From the NCBI GenBank assembly GCA_025356395.1, contig JANXTA010000067.1, forward strand, positions 38,311 through 102,310: a DNA stretch of 64,000 bases. The letters run 5' to 3'. The stretch is from Betaproteobacteria bacterium (GTDB taxonomy: Bacteria; Pseudomonadota; Gammaproteobacteria; Burkholderiales; Burkholderiaceae_D). This document shows positions 52,371 through 61,555 of the stretch, piece after piece (the first letter of the stretch is position 1; every line of letters begins with the position of its first letter). The notes under the pieces are model-generated. The model saw only the letters and a program-made list of their open reading frames with translations, did no database searches and was not told the DNA's origin. Position numbers and translations under genes: made by a program.

Positions 52371-53807
52371 ATGAGCCACCCTTCGATCGCGTGGGATCGT
52401 CTTCGGACCTCGCTCGTCGCCACCGCGGCGTGCGGACTTGCCGCCTGTATCAACCTGGCGCCCGAGCACCGACGGCCCGACGCACCGCTGCTGTCGTCGT
52501 GGAGCGAACGCGGTGCCGGCATCGAGCGGCCGCCGGCCGGCACGCCTGATGCGTCCACGGCGAACGCGCTCGCCTGGGACACCTTCATCGCCGACGATCG
52601 GCTGCGTGCGGTCGTGGCCGCATCGCTGCGCAACAACCGCGACCTGCGCATCGCGGCCCTCAACGTCGAACGGGCGCGGGCGCTGCATCGCGTCCAGCAA
52701 TCGGCCCGCCTGCCGGTCGCGCAGGGCGGTGCGTCGGCGACGCGGACGCGCAGCGACGGTTTCACCGCGAGCGACTACACCGCGGCCATCAATGTCAGCT
52801 ACGAGATCGACTTCTTCGGCCGGCTGCGCAACCTGAGCGATGCGGCGCTCGCCGCCTTCTTCTCCACCGAAGAGGCGCGACGCGGTACGCAGGTGCTGCT
52901 GGTCTCGGAAGTGGCGGGTGCCTGGCTCACGCTCGCCGCCGATCAGCAGCGCCTCGTGTTGTCGCGACAGACGTTCCAGAGCCAGCAGCGCACGCTCGAT
53001 CTCGCGGTCCGGATGCGTGCGTTGGGCGCCTCGACCGGACTCGCCGTGGCGCAGGTCCGATCCACGGTCGAGGCGTCGCGCATCCAGGTCGCCGCAAGCG
53101 AGACCCAGGTCGCGCTCGATCGCAACGTCCTCGAACTGCTGATCGGCGAGCCGCTGGACGCAGCGCTCGCGCCTGCGGCCAGCCTGCCCGACGCGGCCGT
53201 CGTGCTGTTCGCCGTGCCGGACGATCTGCCGTCGTCGGTCCTCGTCGAGCGGCCCGACGTACGCGGTGCCGAGCGCGACCTGCAGGCCGCCGATGCGAAC
53301 ATCGGTGCCGCACGAGCCGCCTACTTCCCACGGGTGAGCCTGACTTCCGCCGCGGGCACATCCAGCGTCGAACTGAAGCAGCTGTTCAGCGGTGGCAGCG
53401 GATACTTCAACGTCGCCCCGTCGATCACGCTGCCGATCTTCACGGGCGGCCTCAACGACGCCAACCTCGCCATCGCCCGCATCGACCGGGAGGTCGCCGT
53501 CGCGGCCTACGAGCGCAGCCTGCAGACCGCGTTCCGCGAGGTGGCGGACGTGCTGGCGTCGCGTGCGACGCTGGCCGCGCGGACGGGCGGACAGCTCGCG
53601 TTGATCGATGCGCTCGAGACCAGCTTCCGCCTGTCCGACGCGGTGTTTCGGCAGGGCGGCAGCAGCTACCTGACGGTGCTCGAGGCGCAGCGCTCGCTGT
53701 TCGGCGCGCAGCAGGGACTGATCAGCCTGCGGCTCGAGGAGCAGGCCACGCGCATCGCGTTGTACAAGGCACTGGGCGGTGGCTGGAACCAGGAGGGAGG
53801 CAAGTGA
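52371..53807 (+). CDS. Outer-membrane efflux lipoprotein (NodT/OprM type)
   Basis: The 478-residue protein has a lipobox (ATAACGLAACINLAPEHRRP) and two copies of the outer membrane factor fold. Hallmarks are NNRDLRIAALNVERARALHR, SYEIDFFGRLRNLSDAALAA and, in the second half, ADANIGAARAAYFPRVSLTS with PSITLPIFTGGLNDANL. It is the TolC-like channel of the operon. ATG 52371 begins the lipoprotein signal. Its stop overlaps the next start (TGATG). Confidence 0.9.
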   Translation: MSHPSIAWDRLRTSLVATAACGLAACINLAPEHRRPDAPLLSSWSERGAGIERPPAGTPDASTANALAWDTFIADDRLRAVVAASLRNNRDLRIAALNVERARALHRVQQSARLPVAQGGASATRTRSDGFTASDYTAAINVSYEIDFFGRLRNLSDAALAAFFSTEEARRGTQVLLVSEVAGAWLTLAADQQRLVLSRQTFQSQQRTLDLAVRMRALGASTGLAVAQVRSTVEASRIQVAASETQVALDRNVLELLIGEPLDAALAPAASLPDAAVVLFAVPDDLPSSVLVERPDVRGAERDLQAADANIGAARAAYFPRVSLTSAAGTSSVELKQLFSGGSGYFNVAPSITLPIFTGGLNDANLAIARIDREVAVAAYERSLQTAFREVADVLASRATLAARTGGQLALIDALETSFRLSDAVFRQGGSSYLTVLEAQRSLFGAQQGLISLRLEEQATRIALYKALGGGWNQEGGK

Positions 53808-54979
53808 TGAAGCGGCGGAGTCGTTGGCGTTGGGGAATCGCGATCGTGCTGCTCGTGGTCCTCGTCGGAGCGGGCCTGGCGAAGTTCGCGTTCAAGGAGA
53901 CGCCGCCGCCGCAAGTCACGACCACGGCCGTCGTCAAGGGCGACATCGAGGACGCGGTACTCGCCACCGGCACCATCGAGGCAGCCCGGCTGGTCAGCGT
54001 CGGTGCCCAGGTGACCGGCGTGCTGACGAAGCTGCACGTGACCCTCGGGGATCGCGTCGCCAAGGGACAGCTGATCGCGGAGATCGACTCGTCGACGCAG
54101 CAGAACGAGTTGCGCAAGGCCGAGGCGGGCGTGCTGAGCGTGCGCGCCCAGCGCGCATCGAAGCAGGCGCTCCAGAAGCAGACCGGCCTCGCCGCCGCGC
54201 GGCTGAAGGCGCTGGTGGCGATCGATGCGGGATCGCAGGCCGACCTGGAAAGCGCCGATGCCTTGCTGGCGACGACGCAGGCCGACATCGCATCGCTGGA
54301 CGCGCAACTCGCGCAGGCCGAGCTGACGCGCGACACGGCGAAGGTCAACGTCGGCTACGCCCGCGTCACCGCGCCGATAGCCGGGACCGTCGTCGCGGTC
54401 GTCACCGAGCAGGGCCAAACCATTAACTCCAACCAGTCGGCGCCGACCATCATCAAGCTCGCGCAGCTCGACACGATGACCATCAAGGCGCAGATCTCCG
54501 AGGCCGACGTGCCGCGCGTCCGCGCCGGACTGCCCGTGTGGTTCACGCTGCTCGGTGACCCCGATACACGCTACGAGGCCGTGCTCAGGCGGGTCGAGCC
54601 GGGACCGACGACGATCGCAACCGATACCGTGGCCAGTGCCGCCGCGACGACGTCGAGCAGCGCCAAGGCGGTCTACTACAACGGCATCTTCGAAGTCGCG
54701 AACCCCGACGGAAAGCTGCGCATCGCGATGACGGCGCAGGCCACCATCGTCGTGGCGAGCGTGAAGGACGTGCTGATCGTGCCGAGCGCCGCACTCGGTG
54801 CCAGGACCCCGGATGGCCGCTTCAAGGTCCGCGTCAAGGACGGCCTGAAAATCGACGACCGCATCGTGCGTATCGGCATGAACAACCGGATCATGGCGCA
54901 GGTGCTAGACGGCCTGAAAGCCGGTGACGACGTGGTCACCAGCGAAGTGATGTTAGTGGGTCCGAGACCCGGCGGCTGA
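53807..54979 (+). CDS. macA: MacA-type periplasmic adaptor
   Basis: The 390-residue adaptor has one N-terminal membrane anchor (WGIAIVLLVVLVGAGLAKF), a split lipoyl domain (ATGTIEAARLVSVGAQVTGV and RVTAPIAGTVVAVVTEQGQT), a long alpha-hairpin rich in Ala/Gln/Leu in between, and beta-barrel parts (DTMTIKAQISEADVPRVRAG). It links the ABC transporter to the outer-membrane channel. The ATG at 53807 shares a base with the previous stop. A GTG codon directly before it is possible. Confidence 0.88.
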   Translation: MKRRSRWRWGIAIVLLVVLVGAGLAKFAFKETPPPQVTTTAVVKGDIEDAVLATGTIEAARLVSVGAQVTGVLTKLHVTLGDRVAKGQLIAEIDSSTQQNELRKAEAGVLSVRAQRASKQALQKQTGLAAARLKALVAIDAGSQADLESADALLATTQADIASLDAQLAQAELTRDTAKVNVGYARVTAPIAGTVVAVVTEQGQTINSNQSAPTIIKLAQLDTMTIKAQISEADVPRVRAGLPVWFTLLGDPDTRYEAVLRRVEPGPTTIATDTVASAAATTSSSAKAVYYNGIFEVANPDGKLRIAMTAQATIVVASVKDVLIVPSAALGARTPDGRFKVRVKDGLKIDDRIVRIGMNNRIMAQVLDGLKAGDDVVTSEVMLVGPRPGG

Positions 54980-54981
54980 CG

Positions 54982-56931
54982 ATGGCGGCGCTGCTCGAGT
55001 TCGAGGCGCTGAGTCGCAGCTACCAAGCCGGCGATCAGGTTGTCCATGCGCTGCGCGACGTGACGCTGCGCATCGAGGCCGGCGAGCTGGTCGCGATCAT
55101 GGGCGTGTCGGGCTCGGGCAAGTCCACGCTGATGAACATCCTCGGCTGCCTCGACCAGCCGACCTCGGGCAGCTATCGCGTGGCGGGTCAGGAGACCCGC
55201 ACGATGCGGCCCGACGAACTCGCCCGGCTGCGGCGCGAGCATTTCGGCTTCATCTTCCAGCGCTACCAGCTGCTCGGCGACCTGACGGCGCAGCGCAACG
55301 TCGAGATCCCCGCGATCTATGCCGGCATGCCCACCCCTCAGCGCCAGGAGCGCGCCCATCGACTGCTCGATCGGCTCGGGCTCAGCGACCGCACCAGCCA
55401 TCGGCCGGGCGAGCTGTCGGGTGGGCAGCAGCAGAGGGTCAGCATCGCGCGGGCGCTCGTGAATGGTGGCGAGGTGATCCTCGCCGACGAGCCGACCGGT
55501 GCGCTCGACAGCACCAGCAGCGAGGAAGTGCTGCGCATCCTGCAGGAGCTCAACGCGCACGGGCACACCGTGATTATCGTCACGCACGATGCGAAGGTGG
55601 CCGCGCACGCTCATCGCGTGATCGCGCTGAGCGATGGCCTCGTGGTCGCGGATCGGCGGACGCAACCGCATGTGGGGCACAGCGACGAACGCGAGGTTCC
55701 GGCGGCCGCGACCGAGTCGTGGTGGCGCAACGTCGTGGCGCGCTTCGTCGAGGCCGGGGCGATGGCGATCCGCAGCATGGCCAGCCACCGCATGCGGACC
55801 GCGTTGACCATGCTCGGCATCGTCATCGGCATCGCGTCGGTGGTGACGGTCGTCGCGGTAGGTGAAGGGTATCGCCGGCAGATCCTGTCCGAAATCTCCT
55901 CGCTCGGCACCAACACCATCGACGTCTATCCCGGCCGCAACTTCGGCGACATCCGGTCCGGACTCGCGCGGCCGCTGAACGCGAGCGATGCCAGGGCATT
56001 GGCCACGCTCGAATACGTCGACAGCGTGACACCGCTGATCGGCACCAGCGTCTCGCTGCGACGGGGCAACGTGACCCGGACCAGTTCGGTCAGCGGCGTC
56101 GGTGACGCGTTCTTCCGCGTGCGCGGCTACGGCTTCGCCACCGGCCAGGCTTTCGGTGCGAGTGCGATCCGATCGCAGACCCAGGAAGCGGTGATCGACG
56201 GCAACGTCGAACGCGCGCTGTTCCCCGACGGCAGTCCCGCGCTGGGACAGGTCATCCTGCTCGGCAGCGTGCCGGTCCGGATCGTGGGCGTGACGGAGAA
56301 GCAGCACAGCGTGTTCTACAGCGACGACTCGCTCAACGTGTGGATCCCGTACACGACCGCGATGGCGCGCATGACCGGCCAGGACTCGTTTCGCAGCATC
56401 ACGCTGCGCATCCGGGACGATGCCAACACCAAGGCGGCCGAGGAGGGCGTCAAGCGCCTGCTGACCCTGCGCCACGGCAAGCTCGACTTCTTCCTGTCGA
56501 ACAACGACGCCATGCGCCAGTCCTTCGAGCGCGCCAGCGAGGCGAGCCAGTTGCTGATCTCCGCGATCGCCGTGATCTCGCTGATCGTCGGCGGCATCGG
56601 CGTGATGAATATCATGCTGGTGTCGGTCGTGGAGCGGACGCAGGAGATCGGCATCCGCATGGCGGTCGGCGCGCGCCAGACCGACATCCTCCAGCAGTTT
56701 TTGATCGAAGCCGTGCTGGTCTGCCTGCTGGGTGGGGTCGTCGGGATCGCTCTGGCGCTGGCGATCGCGCTGGGACTGGAATTGCTGGGGAGCCCTTGGA
56801 AGATGATCGTTTCGGGAACGTCGATCGTCGTCGCGTTCGTCGTGTCGAGCGTGATCGGCATCGTCTTCGGCTTCCTGCCGGCGCGCAACGCGGCGCGGTT
56901 GAATCCGATCGATGCACTGGCCCAGGTGTGA
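54982..56931 (+). CDS. macB: MacB-type ABC efflux ATPase/permease
   Basis: The 649-residue fusion begins with an ABC domain (Walker A GVSGSGKST, signature LSGGQQQRVSIARAL, Walker B VILADEPTGALDS, switch IVTHD). A first transmembrane helix follows near 270 (TMLGIVIGIASVVTVVAVG), then a large periplasmic domain and three C-terminal helices including MNIMLVSVVERTQEIGIRMA. MacB exports macrolides, lipids or peptides through the adaptor and channel encoded upstream. It begins two bases after the macA stop. The three genes make a complete tripartite pump. Confidence 0.92.
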   Translation: MAALLEFEALSRSYQAGDQVVHALRDVTLRIEAGELVAIMGVSGSGKSTLMNILGCLDQPTSGSYRVAGQETRTMRPDELARLRREHFGFIFQRYQLLGDLTAQRNVEIPAIYAGMPTPQRQERAHRLLDRLGLSDRTSHRPGELSGGQQQRVSIARALVNGGEVILADEPTGALDSTSSEEVLRILQELNAHGHTVIIVTHDAKVAAHAHRVIALSDGLVVADRRTQPHVGHSDEREVPAAATESWWRNVVARFVEAGAMAIRSMASHRMRTALTMLGIVIGIASVVTVVAVGEGYRRQILSEISSLGTNTIDVYPGRNFGDIRSGLARPLNASDARALATLEYVDSVTPLIGTSVSLRRGNVTRTSSVSGVGDAFFRVRGYGFATGQAFGASAIRSQTQEAVIDGNVERALFPDGSPALGQVILLGSVPVRIVGVTEKQHSVFYSDDSLNVWIPYTTAMARMTGQDSFRSITLRIRDDANTKAAEEGVKRLLTLRHGKLDFFLSNNDAMRQSFERASEASQLLISAIAVISLIVGGIGVMNIMLVSVVERTQEIGIRMAVGARQTDILQQFLIEAVLVCLLGGVVGIALALAIALGLELLGSPWKMIVSGTSIVVAFVVSSVIGIVFGFLPARNAARLNPIDALAQV

Positions 56932-56960
56932 GTCCGGTGCTCGAGCGGACTCCGTCGTGA

Positions 56961-57209
56961 TCCCGGGCCTGCATCGATCCTCCCTGCGTTGGATCAGTCA
57001 CGGGCTGGCAATCGGCGGAAGACACCCTGGCCAGAAAGCGCGAGCGACTGGAATTCCCGGCCAAGGATGCCTTCGGCAGAAACACGCTCGGCGAAGGCAT
57101 GCGGGCCGCCGTGCGTCCCGATTGCGACGAAGCGTTGAAACATCCCAGCATCCTCGGCCTGTTGTCGATGGCCCGGGACACGCTGCGTCGGAGGGGCTGC
57201 AAGTGGTAG
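56961..57209 (+). pseudogene. Start-less remnant of an unidentified gene
   Basis: The frame from just after a TGA (56958-56960) to TAG 57207-57209 has no start codon before its well-formed protein part (EDTLARKRERLEFPAKDAFG, then RNTLGEGMRAAVRPDCDEAL and KHPSILGLLSMARDTLRRRG). It reads as the C-terminal 60-70 residues of a small protein whose 5' end has been lost. It sits in the 388-base gap between macB and the CxxC protein gene. I do not recognise the family. Confidence 0.45.
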
Positions 57210-57319
57210 GCGCCGGACTCGATCGCGGGCGCCACAGCAACGTCGCTCGCGATCCAGCGGAATTCACGAGCCGCATCGACTATCCTTGCGCTCCCGCACT
57301 TCACTGACTGGGGAGTGAC

Positions 57320-57601
57320 ATGGAACGTGAAAGTATCTCCGCTAAGGCGCTCGACAAGCTGCTGGCCGAGGCCGCCTTGCGAACGCCGCTATGCGAGCAA
57401 TGCACGCTCGGCGAGGTGCTCGCGATCCCCGTGGACGAGCGGATGGGCTGCAACTGGAAGCTGTCGCGGATCCAGGGCAGCCACTGCGTCGAATGCCTGG
57501 AAGCGTTGCAGGACATCATCGACGACTTCCGCGCGCGCTTCCGGCTCGAGACCCCGCCCGATGCGCCGACGGCGATGACGCCGTCGTGGGCGACGCGCTA
57601 G
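57320..57601 (+). CDS. Small protein with two CxxC motifs
   Basis: The 93-residue protein has one CxxC in RTPLCEQCTLGEVLAIP and a second in GSHCVECLEALQDIIDDF, separated by about 35 residues. This spacing suggests a zinc- or metal-binding fold. No signal peptide is seen, so it is probably cytoplasmic. ATG 57320 has a GGGAG site nearby. It ends in TAG, 16 bases before the end of the converging ABC exporter gene. The family is unknown to me. Confidence 0.55.
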   Translation: MERESISAKALDKLLAEAALRTPLCEQCTLGEVLAIPVDERMGCNWKLSRIQGSHCVECLEALQDIIDDFRARFRLETPPDAPTAMTPSWATR

Positions 57602-57617
57602 AAGCTGCCGGTCGGCG

Positions 57618-59423
57618 TCAAGCCGTCGCGCGTTCGATCGCTTCCGTCCGCGGACCACCCTTCAGCATCGCCGCCAGCAACGGCTGACGTATCTCGAGTT
57701 CGTCGACGGTGCCCGTGTCTAGTACCCGTCCGTCCTGCATCAGCATCACCCGCTCGAAATGTTCGAGCAGGCTCATGCGATGGACCGATGCCACGATGGT
57801 GGCGTTCGGAAACGCAGCCTTCAGCTCGCGGTACACATGGGCCTCGATCAGCGGATCGAGCGCACTCGTGGGCTCATCGAGCAGGATCAGCGAGCTGTCC
57901 GTCGCCGCCAGCACGCCGCGCGCGAGGCTGAGGCGCTGGCGCTGTCCGCCCGAAAGGTTCGTCCCGCGCTCGCCCACCGGCGACCGGAGACCGGCTGGCA
58001 GCGTGGCGAGGACCTCGTCGAAGGCGCTGACTCTGAGCGCCGCCTGCAGCGCGCTCGGCTCGGGCGAGCCGTCGAGCGTAATGCTCTCGATCACGCTGGT
58101 GTCGTAGACGTCGGCGTCCTGCGACACGAAGGTCGTGACCGCAGCCAGCGCCGTCACCCCGCAATGGTCGAGGCCGTCGGCACTCACGTGGCCGTGTTGC
58201 GCGTCGAAGAGGCCGGCCATGACCCGCATCAGCGTGCTCTTGCCCGCACCGCTCGGCCCGACCAGCGCGATGCGTTCGCCGCGCCGGATCGACAGCGAGA
58301 TGTCGCGGATGCCGGGTCCGTTCGGCTTTGAGGCGTTGTCCGATGCGTGCCTGTAGCCGACTTCGTGCAGGTCGATGCGCTGCCACGAAGGGTCGAGCGT
58401 CGTGGTCGCCTGCGCCCGCAGCGGTGCACCCCAGATCACGTCGGCACTCGCGAAGTTGACGCGAAAGCGCGCGAAGTTCTGGAGGTTGGCGGCCGCCGAG
58501 ATCACGACCGAACCGGCCTGCTCGGCATACTGATGGATCATGAAGACGCCGCCCAGCCACACCGTCGCGCCGCTGCCGTGCGCGCGCCAGACGTACAGCG
58601 CGACGATGGTCCAGGTCAGCAACGTGGTCAGCAGGTCGACGACGCACCACTTGGCTTCGTTGAGCCGGATGCTCTGCTTGAGTGGCACGAAGATCGCCTC
58701 GAGGCGTTTGCCCAGCAACCGCTCCGCACGCGGCTGCAGGCGCAGTGCCGTGATCGTGAGGATGCTGCCGACGAACTCGAGGACGCCCGACGAGTAGCGC
58801 CGCTCCGCATCGTTCTGGCTGCGCGCCAGCTTCGTCATCGAGCGATCGAAGCGGATGCCGACCCACACCAGCACGGTGTAGGCCGCGACCGCCAGCACGC
58901 CGGTCGCGGGCAAGAAGACGACCAGCGCGGCGACCGTGCCCACGAACGAAACGACGCCCTGCAGGATCACGTACTGGTTCTGCGCGAAATCATCGAGCGC
59001 GCCGGTCGCCTGGCTCATGCGCTGCTGCAGGTCGCTCGACGCGTGGCCGTCGTGCCAGCGTAGCGGCGCGGAGGCCAGCTTGTCGAACAGCGCCTCCGAG
59101 ACACCACGACGCACGCGCACGCCGACGGCTCGCTCCAGGACGCGGCCCGGGCCGTGCAACGCCCACGCACCGGCGCTCGCCGCGAGCAGCGCGCAGACCC
59201 ACGGTCCGGCATGGAGCACGAGCTGCGGCCCGCCGGCCTGCAGCACGTTGATGGCCTGGCCCGCGAGCCAGGGCAGTGACAGGCGGACGAGCTGCGAGCC
59301 GATCAGCAGAGACGCGCCACCGACCAGTGCGAGCCGCGACCCGGCCGCGAAGCGCCACAGGTTGCGATACAGCCCGGGCCTGGGCGGACGCAGGGGGTCG
59401 AGCGAGAGCGAGGCGAAGGTCAT
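57618..59423 (-). CDS. ABC exporter (ATPase and permease in one chain)
   Basis: The 601-residue half-transporter has an N-terminal six-helix exporter domain (LVGGASLLIGSQLVRLSLPW, YVILQGVVSFVGTVAALVVF and others) and a C-terminal ATPase with GPSGAGKSTLMRVMAGL, LSGGQRQRLSLARGVL, LILLDEPTSALDP and the switch His in VASVHRMSLL. It is likely to work as a homodimer and export a lipid or small molecule. The ATG is at 59421-59423. It stands alone between the CxxC gene and mobB. Confidence 0.88.
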   Translation of the reverse strand: MTFASLSLDPLRPPRPGLYRNLWRFAAGSRLALVGGASLLIGSQLVRLSLPWLAGQAINVLQAGGPQLVLHAGPWVCALLAASAGAWALHGPGRVLERAVGVRVRRGVSEALFDKLASAPLRWHDGHASSDLQQRMSQATGALDDFAQNQYVILQGVVSFVGTVAALVVFLPATGVLAVAAYTVLVWVGIRFDRSMTKLARSQNDAERRYSSGVLEFVGSILTITALRLQPRAERLLGKRLEAIFVPLKQSIRLNEAKWCVVDLLTTLLTWTIVALYVWRAHGSGATVWLGGVFMIHQYAEQAGSVVISAAANLQNFARFRVNFASADVIWGAPLRAQATTTLDPSWQRIDLHEVGYRHASDNASKPNGPGIRDISLSIRRGERIALVGPSGAGKSTLMRVMAGLFDAQHGHVSADGLDHCGVTALAAVTTFVSQDADVYDTSVIESITLDGSPEPSALQAALRVSAFDEVLATLPAGLRSPVGERGTNLSGGQRQRLSLARGVLAATDSSLILLDEPTSALDPLIEAHVYRELKAAFPNATIVASVHRMSLLEHFERVMLMQDGRVLDTGTVDELEIRQPLLAAMLKGGPRTEAIERATA

Positions 59424-59618
59424 GGGAGCGGAACGGGGTCGAAGGACGGATCGGTGGTGACGGATACGGGGGATAAATGCGACTAACGCGAGTGCGCCCG
59501 TCGCGATGACAGGCTCCGAAAAAAACGACGCTGCCCGCCAAAGTCCATGCCCCGCAGTCGCACGGAAGAGGAACCGGTACCATCCGGTCCCACCTTCGCG
59601 CCGTCATCCCCCAGTCCC

Positions 59619-60140
59619 ATGAACGTCTTCGGCATTGCCGGCTGGTCCAACTCCGGCAAGACCACGCTGATCGAGCAGTTGCTGCCGCTGCTGGCCGCCC
59701 GCGGCCTGCGCGTGTCGGTGGTCAAGCACGCGCACCAGAAGTTCGACATCGACAAGCCCGGCAAGGACAGCTTCCGGTTTCGAAAGGCGGGGTCGCACGA
59801 GGTCCTGATCAGCTCACCGGCGCGGTGGGCGTTGATGCGTGAGCATCGGGAGACCGAAGAGCCGGGGCTCGACGAGCTGCTGTCGCACCTGTCCGACTGC
59901 GACCTGGTGCTGGTGGAAGGCTTCAAGCGCGAGGCGATCGCGAAGCTGGAGGTGCATCGCGCCGCCAACGGCAAGCCGCTGCTGTCGCCGGACGATCCGC
60001 GCATCGTGGCGGTCGCGAGCGACGTGCCCATCGCCACGTCGCTGCCGCAGTTCCGCCTCGACGACGTCGAGCGCGTGGCCGACTTCATCGTCGAGGTGAC
60101 GGCTACGGCAGCCGTCGGTCGACGCGCGTCGGTCCCTTAA
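59619..60140 (+). CDS. mobB: Molybdopterin-guanine dinucleotide biosynthesis adaptor MobB
   Basis: The 173-residue P-loop GTPase has Walker [17 protein letters not shown], the loop [34 protein letters not shown] and [17 protein letters not shown], all as in MobB. It assists MobA in attaching GMP to molybdopterin. ATG 59619 gives [16 protein letters not shown], the normal N-terminus; the upstream 24 codons of the frame are not protein-like. dcd follows 37 bases later. Confidence 0.9.
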   Translation: MNVFGIAGWSNSGKTTLIEQLLPLLAARGLRVSVVKHAHQKFDIDKPGKDSFRFRKAGSHEVLISSPARWALMREHRETEEPGLDELLSHLSDCDLVLVEGFKREAIAKLEVHRAANGKPLLSPDDPRIVAVASDVPIATSLPQFRLDDVERVADFIVEVTATAAVGRRASVP

Positions 60141-60177
60141 AATCTCCCGTCTTCCTCGCATCGCCCCTGGAGCCCTG

Positions 60178-60747
60178 ATGAGCATCAAGTCGGACCGCTG
60201 GATCCGCCGCATGGCGGCCTCGCACCAGATGATCGAACCGTTCGAGCCGCAGCAGGTCCGTCTCAACGCCGCCGGCCAGAAGCTGGTCAGCTACGGCACG
60301 TCGAGCTATGGCTACGACATCCGCTGCGCCGACGACTTCAAGATCTTCACCAACATCAACAGCACCATCGTCGACCCCAAGAACTTCGACGAGAAGAGCT
60401 TCGTCGACTTCAAGGGCGACGTCTGCATCATCCCGCCCAACTCGTTCGCGCTCGCGCGCACGGTCGAGTACTTCCGCATTCCGCGCAATGTGCTCACGAT
60501 CTGCCTCGGCAAGAGCACCTATGCGCGCTGCGGGATCATCGTCAACGTCACGCCCTTCGAGCCCGAGTGGGAAGGCTACGTGACGCTGGAGTTCTCGAAC
60601 ACGACCACGCTGCCGGCGAAGATCTACGCCAACGAAGGCGTCGCGCAGGTGCTGTTCTTCGAGAGCGACGAGGTCTGCGAGACCAGCTATAAGGACCGCG
60701 GCGGCAAGTACCAGGGGCAGGTCGGCGTGACGTTGCCGAAGGCGTGA
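60178..60747 (+). CDS. dcd: dCTP deaminase
   Basis: The 189-residue enzyme deaminates dCTP to dUTP for thymidylate synthesis. Signatures are [60 protein letters not shown] with the catalytic Glu, and [10 protein letters not shown] near the C-terminus. Its stop overlaps the start of the SOUL gene (TGATG), so the two are probably coupled. Confidence 0.95.
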   Translation: MSIKSDRWIRRMAASHQMIEPFEPQQVRLNAAGQKLVSYGTSSYGYDIRCADDFKIFTNINSTIVDPKNFDEKSFVDFKGDVCIIPPNSFALARTVEYFRIPRNVLTICLGKSTYARCGIIVNVTPFEPEWEGYVTLEFSNTTTLPAKIYANEGVAQVLFFESDEVCETSYKDRGGKYQGQVGVTLPKA

Positions 60748-61394
60748 TGAACCGCGCGCGCGCTCACCGTGGTCTTCGGACCGTTTTCTACGCCCTCGCC
60801 GCGCTGATCACGGCAACCGGACCCATTCCCGCGATGGCCATCGAAGAACCAGATTACCGGATCGTCCGAACGATCGACGACATCGAGATCCGTGACTACG
60901 CGCCTTACGTCGTCGCCGAGGTGACCGTCGCCGGCACCGCCGACGCAGCGGGAGGGCAGGCGTTTCCGATCCTGGCGGCTTACATCTTCGGCAAGAACAA
61001 GGGCGCGCGCAGCCTGCCGATGACGGCTCCCGTCACGCAAACCGAAGCGCCGGTTCGGCTGCCGATGACCGCACCGGTCACGCAGACCGCGGCCGACGGT
61101 GGCCACGTCGTTCAGTTCGTCTTGCCGAAGGCCGTCGCGCTCGACGCTGCGCCGGAGCCGCTCGATCCGCGGGTCCGCCTGCGGCAGGTCGAGGCGCAGC
61201 GTTTCGCGGTGATTCGATACTCGGGACTGTGGTCGGATGCGAATTACGCGGAACACCTCACCCGATTGAAGGATGTGCTCGTCGCCGCTGCGTTGCCGCC
61301 GATCGGCGCACCGATCTTCTCGCGCTACGACGCCCCCTACACACCCTGGTTTCTGCGACGCAACGAGATCTGGATGCCCCTCGTTCGTCCGTGA
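60747..61394 (+). CDS. Exported SOUL haem-binding family protein
   Basis: The 215-residue protein has a signal peptide (RTVFYALAALITATGPIPAMA) and a SOUL/HBP-type beta-barrel (PDYRIVRTIDDIEIRDYAPY, then AFPILAAYIFGKNKGARSLP and MTAPVTQT repeated twice, RYSGLWSDANYAEHLTRL). SOUL proteins bind haem or other porphyrins in some organisms, but no conserved haem ligand can be assigned here. It follows dcd with an overlapping start, which is probably operonic rather than functional. Confidence 0.85.
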   Translation: MNRARAHRGLRTVFYALAALITATGPIPAMAIEEPDYRIVRTIDDIEIRDYAPYVVAEVTVAGTADAAGGQAFPILAAYIFGKNKGARSLPMTAPVTQTEAPVRLPMTAPVTQTAADGGHVVQFVLPKAVALDAAPEPLDPRVRLRQVEAQRFAVIRYSGLWSDANYAEHLTRLKDVLVAAALPPIGAPIFSRYDAPYTPWFLRRNEIWMPLVRP

Positions 61395-61555
61395 CCGCCG
61401 ATCGGGGCGAGTCGTCGTCGACCTTGTGACCGGTGCCGACCGACCGGCCATGTTTCCAGTTGCAGAATCAGTCGAGCGCCGTCGCTGCCGGCCATTGCTT
61501 TTGGCTACGATCTGGCGTTGACCCTACCTCGTTGTCGTGCCGGACCACCCGTGAA

